NCBI GenBank assembly: GCA_025618425.1
Contig: CM046837.1
Coordinates: forward strand, 24,724,393-24,788,392
Direction: 5' to 3'
Source of the DNA: Heliocidaris tuberculata
Taxonomy: Eukaryota; Echinodermata; Echinoidea; Camarodonta; Echinometridae
DNA length: 64,000 nucleotides
Below the pieces are notes generated by a model. The model made no database searches. It was not told the DNA's origin and saw only the letters and a program-made list of their open reading frames with translations. Below, piece after piece: positions 56,746 to 64,000 of this stretch (its first letter is position 1; the number at the start of each line of letters is the position of its first letter). The translations under genes were made by a program, and so were the position numbers.

Positions 56746-56957
56746 GATGATGAATATTATGAACGTTGAAATTAATTTGCCCAATATTTCAGTATTTTGT
56801 AGATAAGTAACCTGCATAATGTACAAAAATTCCGAGTAAACTGTGAAATTTGCTTTATACAAGGCAAAAAAGTATGGAATAAGAAGGGCCATAACTCGAT
56901 TTTTGAGAGATTGAGTTATGCATATATGTGCATGGCTTCAGTAGTGGGTACCCCAAG

Positions 56958-57447
56958 CAGGCGCGTAGCCAGGGGGCGGAGGGGTGGTCTCCCCCCCCCC
57001 CAAAAAAAAAAAAAAATCGAGAGCGAAAAAGCGGGGGGAAGTAAGAGAAAAAAGCCTTAAAAGGCGCTACTAGCCGTTATCTTTCTCTCAAAATTTTGCT
57101 AAAACGTCAAAGTTTTCGCTCTTCGCGCGGGCAGGGGGAAACTCCCCCTTCCCTGCACCCACCCCTGTTACATACAGTGCCGTATTGTGTCCAAATAATT
57201 AAAAAGAAGTCCGGGCGTCGAACTAACTTTCCGCCTAAAAAAAGGTGCTACGAGCCGTTATCTTTCTCTCAAAATTTGATAAAACGTCAAAGTTTTCGCG
57301 CTTCGCGCGAGAAGGCGGAAACTCCCCCCCCCCCCTCCCTGCACCCACCCCCTTGGGAGCACGCTTCGCGTGCTTCTCACCAATTTCGCACGCTTTGCGT
57401 GCTTACATCCGCCCCCCTAACAAAATGAAATCCTGGCTACGCGTTTG
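56958..57447. mobile_element. hAT-like MITE with CGCGTAGCCAGG ends
   Basis: CAGGCGCGTAGCCAGG and the complement of CCTGGCTACGCGTTTG form the ends. ACCCCAAG flanks both sides exactly (56950-56957, 57448-57455). The interior is two direct copies of a roughly 180-bp unit ('gagccgttatctttctctca', 'aaaacgtcaaagttttcgc', 'cttcgcgcg'). Confidence 0.9.
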
Positions 57448-57455
57448 ACCCCAAG

Positions 57456-58239
57456 GCATCAATGTACCCCTCTAGAACAAATAAAATGTTACTTGCATAA
57501 TCAAACTGCTTTGCATCTCAAAAAGGAAACATAAGAGAATCTGAAACCAACTGAAATGAGATATGTTGTTGCTTTTCAATTTTTTAATATTATTTTAAAA
57601 TCTATTTAATGAGTGTTTTTGATGAATTAATTGTTTGCACGTAATAAAGGAGACTTTTTTTTCTTTGCAGTTGGAATATATCTGCTATTATTACAACTGA
57701 ATGACATTAAATTAGAAATTCATACATTTTCTTACATCATTACATTTATATATCATCAGAAAGCTTAAAACCCCAAGAATAAAATGATTATAGAGGAAAG
57801 TCAGTAATTAGTGTATCATTGTTTAGTGTATCAATTGTTACTTTGATGAACACTGTAAACTCATTTTTCAACATAATATTCGTTTCAGCGGCCCTGTGTC
57901 TCTGTTATTAAAAGCTTCTCATGGAAGCTAAAAAGTGTATGATATCGGATTATAGTTCATGATGCCTTGCTTGTTTATTATGCTCGATTACTATCATCCT
58001 AACCAGTTTCCAGTATCTTTTTTTGTAAGAATGCCTGTGAATATTTCGATATTTTACTCTCACCGTATATCTTGCCACTGTATTATCCATGTATGCCATA
58101 CAACTCCATTATGATTATTGCTATGTTGCAGTCCTCTTCCTTTCCCTTTACTCCAAGTTCCCTATCATCCTCTCTCCTTCTCTTTGTCTGTCCCTTTCTT
58201 CTTTTCCTGTATTAATTTAAATTATATTTGTGTATTCAG
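57456..58239. other. AT-rich spacer, no gene recognised
   Basis: Unique-looking AT-rich DNA; a T/C-rich stretch near 58130-58210 leads into the LINE 3' end that follows. Confidence 0.5.
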
Positions 58240-58436
58240 GCGTACCCGCTACAAGCATCTGGCTTACTGGGACTGCGCCTTCTTCCCTGTAACTTTGCAA
58301 GTTCTTGATTGTACTGATATTACTTTATATGCATGTAAATTGTACTATTTGAACAGATGTTGAATGTTGTCAAAATCAATGGAAGAAAACAAAAGTTAAT
58401 TTGAAATGAAATGAAATGAAATGATTTCGTGGCATG
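58240..58436 (+). mobile_element. 3'-end fragment of a CR1-type LINE
   Basis: A short 3' untranslated-like segment ends in four or five GAAAT units (58402-58425), the tail form typical of CR1-group elements. No coding remnant. Confidence 0.4.
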
Positions 58437-58989
58437 ATTTCATGACCCGCCGAAAAAAAAATACATTTGAGTACATAACACAGTGTCCTATGATATGGTA
58501 ACTGAAATTGTAGCCCCAGATCTAATACAGCAATCATATTGTGCCACGTGTGACCAATTTTAGTCACTTGAATAATTAAAAAAATGATCCATGAAAGTAG
58601 TTTTTTCTTGCACTTTTTCTCTAAAAATAATTTCAACTAATTACTTTTGGTGTCCATCCCGTTATGAACGCAAACACAACAATGTTGTAATTGGAATAAG
58701 GAAAAAAAAATTCAGTTTATAAAAAATCTGCTAGTAATTGTTAAGGTCTGAAACGTGGTGAATGTATCCTTTAATGTGCCAGATACGTTCATGGCATTAT
58801 TATTCAGGAGACTTGAATTTTGAGCACTTCTGCAACATTTAGGTACCCATGATCGGAGGCTTGCATGCACATATCACGTTTTAGTTCTTAGTCTCCTCTA
58901 CATAATGCTAAATTTGCAACCAAAATAATTCTGAATTAACGAATTATAAATTAAAAATAAAAGGACCGTAAGTGTTTTGCGCTTTTTCG

Positions 58990-59352
58990 TTTAGAGTGAG
59001 AAGGGCCCAAAGTGCTTGGGCGACGTATAATGAACACACGCCCAACGGAAATTGCGATATTGCTCAGAATGAGAAGGGCCCAAAGTAATTTCAGGTAATT
59101 TCATCTTTAAAAAATAATCAAAACGATGGGATAATTTTAGCCAGTTTTTTAATTTTTTTTTTTTTAGTATCTTGGAGATGAATAACCATTTTATTTTAAT
59201 GAAATGTATATTATTGTGATGATTTAAGTCTGGATACCAAACTACGTCACCATTCTGAAAGACGTGACTCAGTTTCGAACCGGGGTCCGTCAGAGTCAGT
59301 CTATATTGGCGAAAAGGGTGAGTAACTAACCACTTGACCAAGTCAGATCTCT
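58990..59352 (-). mobile_element. SINE-like repeat with tRNA-like head
   Basis: On the minus strand from about 59352: GACTTGGTCAAGTGGTTAG (A-box form) and, 45 bp on, CCCCGGTTCGAAACTGAG (B-box form). The body contains 'tgagaagggcccaaagt' twice (58996 and 59070, plus strand). It does not fold into a complete tRNA. Confidence 0.5.
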
Positions 59353-59483
59353 CGATTTAGCCATGCCGTAGCCTGTATTTGAGGCTGAATTATGGGGGGG
59401 GGGGGGGGGGTACCATAGACGCATCAGACTGTCAGTATAGTGTTTGCTGTGAGACGTCCAGTAAACCGCATACGATGGGGTAA

Positions 59484-59603
59484 CCTCGCTAGTCATAAGG
59501 ACCGCTATTCATAAGGACCACTTATTCATAAGGACCGCTATCCATAACGCGTGACTAAATGAATAGCGGTTTTGTATGAATAGCGGTCCTTCGACATAGC
59601 GAG
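59484..59603. repeat. Palindromic module 1 of a tandem pair
   Basis: Begins 'cctcgctagtcataaggacc' and ends 'ggtccttcgacatagcgag'. It is filled with 'ccgctattcataagg' and its complement, with 'ataacgcgtg' near the centre. Confidence 0.75.
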
Positions 59604-59621
59604 CAAACTATAGACAAAATA

Positions 59622-59751
59622 CCTCGCTATTCATAAGGACTTCCGTTCATATAAGGACCACTATTCATAACTATTCATAAGGACCGCTATTCATAACGCG
59701 TGTTAAATGAATAGCGGTTTCCTATGAATAGCGGGCCTTATGAATAGCGAG
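59622..59751. repeat. Palindromic module 2 of a tandem pair
   Basis: CCTCGCTATTCATAAGGAC at the left mirrors 'gccttatgaatagcgag' at the right, with the same interior words as module 1. The two are separated by 18 bp. Confidence 0.8.
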
Positions 59752-59859
59752 TGGACCCCCTTTTTATTTTACACTTTATTTTTGTAGGATAAAATCACCT
59801 TCACGAGTAGCTTCAAAAGCCGCATCAGTCAAAATGACTCACCATGACTGTGCTACAGG

Positions 59860-59955
59860 CATTCTCTCTCTCTCTCTCTCGCCCTCTTTCTTTGAGAGCT
59901 TTCTTTCTACATGTATATCTCCTTTATTTTCCTTCTCTCCATCTTCCTCTTGCTC

Positions 59956-59992
<37 letters not shown>

Positions 59993-60110
59993 GTTCTTTT
60001 CTCTTTTCTTTTCCCCCTCTTTTTCTTCCTTCCTCTGCTTTTCTTCATCTTTTTCCTTTTCCCTCTTCTCCTTCTTATAATTACTCCTCTCTTTTCTCCC
60101 CTCCCCCGCA
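59860..60110 (+). repeat. (TC)n polypyrimidine tract
   Basis: Two (TC)n runs (59862-59880, 59960-59990) in a long T/C-rich stretch that ends in poly(G). Frames across it on both strands are low-complexity. Confidence 0.85.
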
Positions 60111-60224
60111 GGGGGGGGGGGGGCAGAATATAAAGAGGTCGGGGTCCCTCAGCTCCGGTAGCATTTTTAAATGTTTTGATGAGAAAAGGAAAAACTAATT
60201 TCATGGCCTGAATCTTACAAAGGC

Positions 60225-60395
60225 AGATAAGGAGCAAGTCGTGACGATCGATGTGGCTCTTGGCGGCTTTTAGTAGGCCTATATCAGATTTTTTTTTCCT
60301 GGCGGCTTTTAGTAGATCGATTACGGTCTTTTGACGGCTCTTGCCTCCGGCTCCTCGTGGCTGCAGCCTCTTGGCGGCTTTTAGTTGAACCCAGT
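60225..60395 (+). repeat. Tandem 'cttggcggcttttagta' repeat, copy 1
   Basis: Three to four diverged units of GGCGGCTTTTAGTA. The flanking 'aagtcgtgacgatcgatgtggctc' is shared with about 63378-63440, so both belong to one dispersed family. Confidence 0.6.
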
Positions 60396-60840
60396 GATAT
60401 TTCTGAATAAATTTTGTTGTCCTCAATAATGTGCAATGCATGCTTTTAACTATGATAATCATACAAAAAGATATTTTTTAAATATATTCAATGTCAATAC
60501 AGGTTTTACTCATCATTTGCTTATCACGGTCATGTAGGCTATGGTTGTCGTCTCCCTCCAAAATGAATATTTTTTGATCAAGTTTTATATTCGTGACGTT
60601 CATCATAATTTCTGTTACCGGTATAGTGAATGTTTTTGCTTTTGTTTTGCAGTTTCATTATTAAATGTAAGTAATGTTACCTCTTCTGGTGTTGATATTG
60701 TCATGTTTTTAAATTGTCAAGATATAAAAGGGATGCTACAACTGATCTTGTTATATGCTGTATAAATATGTTTGAATAAATAGATAAATATGAGTGAACC
60801 GTTATACATTCTTCACAATGATCATAGCTTTAACCTGATG

Positions 60841-61015
60841 CTGACAGGAAAGGTTAAATGGAAGAAGAATAGAGAGAGGGGGAGCGAGTGTGGTGGGGAT
60901 GAGAGAGAGAGAGCGAGAGAGAGAGGGGGGCAAAGAGAGAGAGGGGGAGAGAGAAACCCGACAGACACCCAGAAAGAGAAAAAGAGAGAGACAGGGAGAT
61001 TTGGGAGGGGCGTAT
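60841..61015 (+). repeat. (GA)n polypurine tract
   Basis: Interrupted GAGAGA runs. The neighbouring 60541-60790 segment ends in an AATAAATAGATAAATA-type tail and may be another LINE 3' end; 61025-61466 is AT-rich with an (AAT)n at 61096. Confidence 0.75.
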
Positions 61016-61466
61016 TTTCATAAAAATAGGCCTACACAAATTTAAAAACTAGTTTATTTATCCCTGCGGCCTGCCCCCCCCAAAAAAAACAAATAATAAT
61101 AATAATAATAATAAATTCATAAATAAATAGAATATTTAAAACAAAATAACAGTTATTTTTTCCAGCCAAGATTATATCATAATAAATGTAGGCCTGTTTC
61201 ATTTTTGTTTTGTTTTATTTTTTAAATTTTGTTTAATTCCTATATTAGTTTTTGTAATGAAGCAGCACAAACAAAGTTGTGCCAAACTTATTAAGAAGAA
61301 CTGAAACTTAGATATACCGTACATTCCATTTTCATTAACATATAAAATACATTTTTCATGCCTATAATAACTTATAAGATATGTTCAAAATATTCGCTGC
61401 GAACATTGCCCTTTTCAATACTACTCCCGACACTTAGAGTTTTGTCGGACAATATGACAGTAGGCT

Positions 61467-62632
61467 AGATTTAGATTTAGATTTAGATTTAGATTTAGAT
61501 TTAGATTTAGATTTAGATATAGATTTTATTTCATTACATTTTCATTTTTCAAAGTATATAACAATAAGTATTATGAAATTGACAATAATCAAAATAATTG
61601 ACAACACAACTTAGTGCATAAACATTTTTCGATCATTACAAGCAAAACAAAGTGCATTAAAGTTTGAGTTGTGGGAGAAAAAAAAAAGTAACATCAATGA
61701 AGACTACGTAAGATTAATTTTATGAAAATGAGAATGAAAACAGAGACCAGCTTAGAAGCAGAGCTTGTAGAAGCGCTGGTCCCTGGCAAAAAGATAATAC
61801 AGTACATAAAAAGAACTAGACTGGGCAATCATGCATAAAATGCCCAATAAAAGGGAAAAAAGAAGAAGACAGATACATGGCCATGGAAAGCAAACAAATT
61901 ATAGACATAAAACACTTTCTATCGAAGAGAAAGCATTGAAAAATATTGTAAACACAAAAAGCTGGAAATAGTAATAGGAAATTAGTAACGATTTAAAGGA
62001 GTAAACTTTACAAAAGACGGAACAAGAAGGACAAAGTGACAGATGGGGGCTAGGCCGGGAGGGTGGGAAAGGGACAATATCTTGAGGATTTCATTTCGTC
62101 TATAGATTTTGCTACACATGCAGGTAAACAATAATCGTCATCAGGATCATTGAGGGATCAATGTTCATAAAAAGCAATTAGTGATTTTTTCAATTTACGT
62201 TTGAGCGTACTTAAACTTATACTGTCTCGTATATTTAAAGGGAGGGAATTCCAAAATTTAGGAGCAGTAAATGAAAAAGTATTCTGGGTTAATGCTGTAT
62301 ACGAGTTCTTGGCAAGTGATACAGTTTGATTTGTCTAGTGGGATAATGATGGATTTCGTTATTTACTGTAAATATATTACTGAAGACAGTGGGCAATTCA
62401 TGGTTATGATACTGAAACATATGTACAACAAGATTGAGGCGGTAAATATCATAAATTTTTAGTACATTATTAAGAGTGAAACAGACCATCTGTGTGGTGG
62501 CGATAATTAACATTACTTATAATTCGCTTAGCCTTTTTCTGTAATAAAAAAAACTCTAACAGGCATGCCGCACTGTTTCCCCATGCTAATATTCCATAAT
62601 TAAGATATGGTAAAACCAGTGTGGAATATAGT
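61467..62632 (-). pseudogene. CR1-group LINE 3' part, copy B
   Basis: Nearly the same sequence as 29785-30935 (copy A). The minus-strand frames repeat the tail words of copy A (YPTRQIKLYHLPRTR; NDGL/DGLF HSN). The 3' tail here is a clean (TAAATC)n of about eight units (61470-61520), where copy A has a mixed AATCTG tail. It is 5'-truncated after the thumb, and small indels break the frame. Confidence 0.85.
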
Positions 62633-62842
62633 GATATATAGAATATATAGTGTATATATAGTATAGAGTGTATCAATTACAGTTCGTAGTCGTGGTGAAT
62701 ATGAACCGTTCGCAACTGTGTAAATTATAGGTATAACATAGAATTTCTTCTTTTTTTAATATGGAAAGTTATAAAAATGGGTGGACATTTAATGGCGCCA
62801 CAACCTTTGCCACTGGCGATGTGATGAAGATGGTCTTATAGG

Positions 62843-62964
62843 GCAGAGGCGGCGGAACGTCGGGCTAGGACAATGGAAGTGGGGAAACACCTACGGTTTG
62901 GCGCAAAAACTGTGCCCCCCCCCCCCCCGGCCCCCACACACACCCGACGTTCCGCCGCCTCTGC
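62843..62964. mobile_element. Short MITE with perfect 22-bp inverted ends
   Basis: GCAGAGGCGGCGGAACGTCG(GG) is the exact complement of the right end at 62943-62964. The interior is about 78 bp with a poly(C). No target duplication is evident. Confidence 0.75.
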
Positions 62965-62999
62965 ATGGCGAAGGGCAAAATATGACAGAACTGTTCCTA

Positions 63000-63267
63000 T
63001 AGCTATCCACCCTGCATGTTACCACTATTTTAAAAAGATTTTAAAGATAGATAAAATATTATTACCCTTTACAAGTGTAGTTTTCACCTTTAGGCTCCGC
63101 CATAAATATTTCCCTCTTCTTTTAGCTCAGTCTTTTCAATTAATACTCCTTGCAAATAAATAGATGTGAGGTACACTACTCACCTTTTGTTATAGTCTCT
63201 AGCATTAGAACTCGTGTTTGTATACCGTATATGAAATAATAAACTGAAACTGAACTGAAACTGAAAC
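63000..63267 (+). mobile_element. 3'-end fragment of a CR1-type LINE
   Basis: An AT-rich untranslated-like segment ends AATAATAAACTGAAACTGAA and further GAAACT units, a CR1-group type tail. Confidence 0.45.
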
Positions 63268-64000
63268 CCTGTGTTACGGTATTTTCAGTGTTTATTTATT
63301 TTTTTTTTTTTTTCATGAGAAACAGACAAGGAAAATTAATTCCAGTGCCAAAAACTTAAGCACACAAGGAACAATTAAGTCCGTGATAATCGACATGGCT
63401 CTTGGCGGCTTTTTATAATTACATCGGACATTTTCTCGGCTCTTGGCGGGTCCGCTTGGGTGGGTTTAAAAGATCAATTTCATGGTCTCTAGTCTCTTTT
63501 TATTTCTTTTTTTAGTTTGAAAAGGTACATTGCATTTTTTTCTTCAACTATTGTAACGTAAAATAAGAAAACGAAATGACAGAACTCATGCCAAAGTCAT
63601 AAAAAATACCACATACACCGCCAAACGGGGGGGGGGGGGGGGGGAATCCTCTAGTCTTTTTGCGACTACTGTACTTGTATTTATTTCTCAACATTGTTTA
63701 TTATTATTTTTATTTACTGTTCAAAAACCATTCATCATATTTTTATTTGAAAATAGCATTTGAAAACTAATTCAAAAAGTTAATTCCTGATTGGGAAATT
63801 AGCGTCTGCTTTCAATCAGAACATCATCTGTACGGGAATCATTAGTTGTAAGCCTTGTAAGTGCACTAATTGCACTTTGTGAAAAACTTTGTTGTTCATT
63901 GAATTCATTTCAATCATTCGCGCGCTTGGACTGCGAGATTATTCCGGATTATTCTCAGAAGACCTAGTGAATTCCTTTGAACCAGAGGCAGAGATACTAA
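63268..64000. other. Spacer with diverged copy of the 60.2 kb repeat
   Basis: 63311-63450 shares 'tggctcttggcggcttttt' and neighbouring words with 60175-60395. A poly(G) lies at 63627-63644. No gene is recognised. Confidence 0.5.

Noticed and set aside
59839..60462. 207-residue Arg/Lys/Glu-rich frame on the minus strand
   Set aside because: Translation of the polypyrimidine tract complement and the 'ggcggctttta' repeats.

Overview
This is a eukaryotic, transposon-rich and gene-poor window from an animal genome. GT-AG introns, poly(A) signals, 2A-bearing CR1/L2-type LINEs, several hAT-type MITE families and many poly(G)/poly(C) tracts suggest a marine invertebrate deuterostome. A sea urchin or other echinoderm is most likely; this is inferred from repeat style, not from a diagnostic gene. 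No rRNA, intact tRNA gene, CRISPR array or prokaryotic feature was seen.

Host genes: one gene is well supported. It lies on the minus strand (47890 to 39634), has five coding exons with consistent splice phases, and encodes a 292-residue protein of unknown function whose middle part looks like a PH/GRAM-type fold. Its introns hold a 1.74 kb near-identical tandem duplication, three MITEs and a SINE. Weaker exon candidates lie on the plus strand at 1.1-1.65, 5.04-5.19, 7.8-8.6, 9.6 and 24.7 kb.

Mobile elements: an apparently intact L2/CR1-group LINE (minus, about 52.1-48.26 kb, ORF of 1125 residues) sits about 370 bp upstream of the host start codon on the same strand. A second, decayed CR1-group LINE (13.4-18.4 kb) is broken by frame errors, a 1.3 kb inverted-repeat transposon inserted in its RT, and a deletion that removes the RT catalytic motif. 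Both LINEs begin with the same layout: hydrophobic leader, conserved leader block, 2A-like ribosome-skipping motif, a W/LGI/basic block, endonuclease, RT. Other LINE pieces lie at 6.5-7.5, 25.8-26.2, 29.8-32.3, 58.2-58.4, 61.5-62.6 and 63.0-63.3 kb.

DNA elements: hAT-like elements with 8-bp target duplications are clear at 34.1, 53.5, 55.1 and 57.0 kb. Foldback elements lie at 10.1, 15.8, 20.6, 27.5, 37.4, 38.3, 45.0 and 59.5 kb. The rest is AT-rich spacer, microsatellite and G/C homopolymer in which no gene was recognised.
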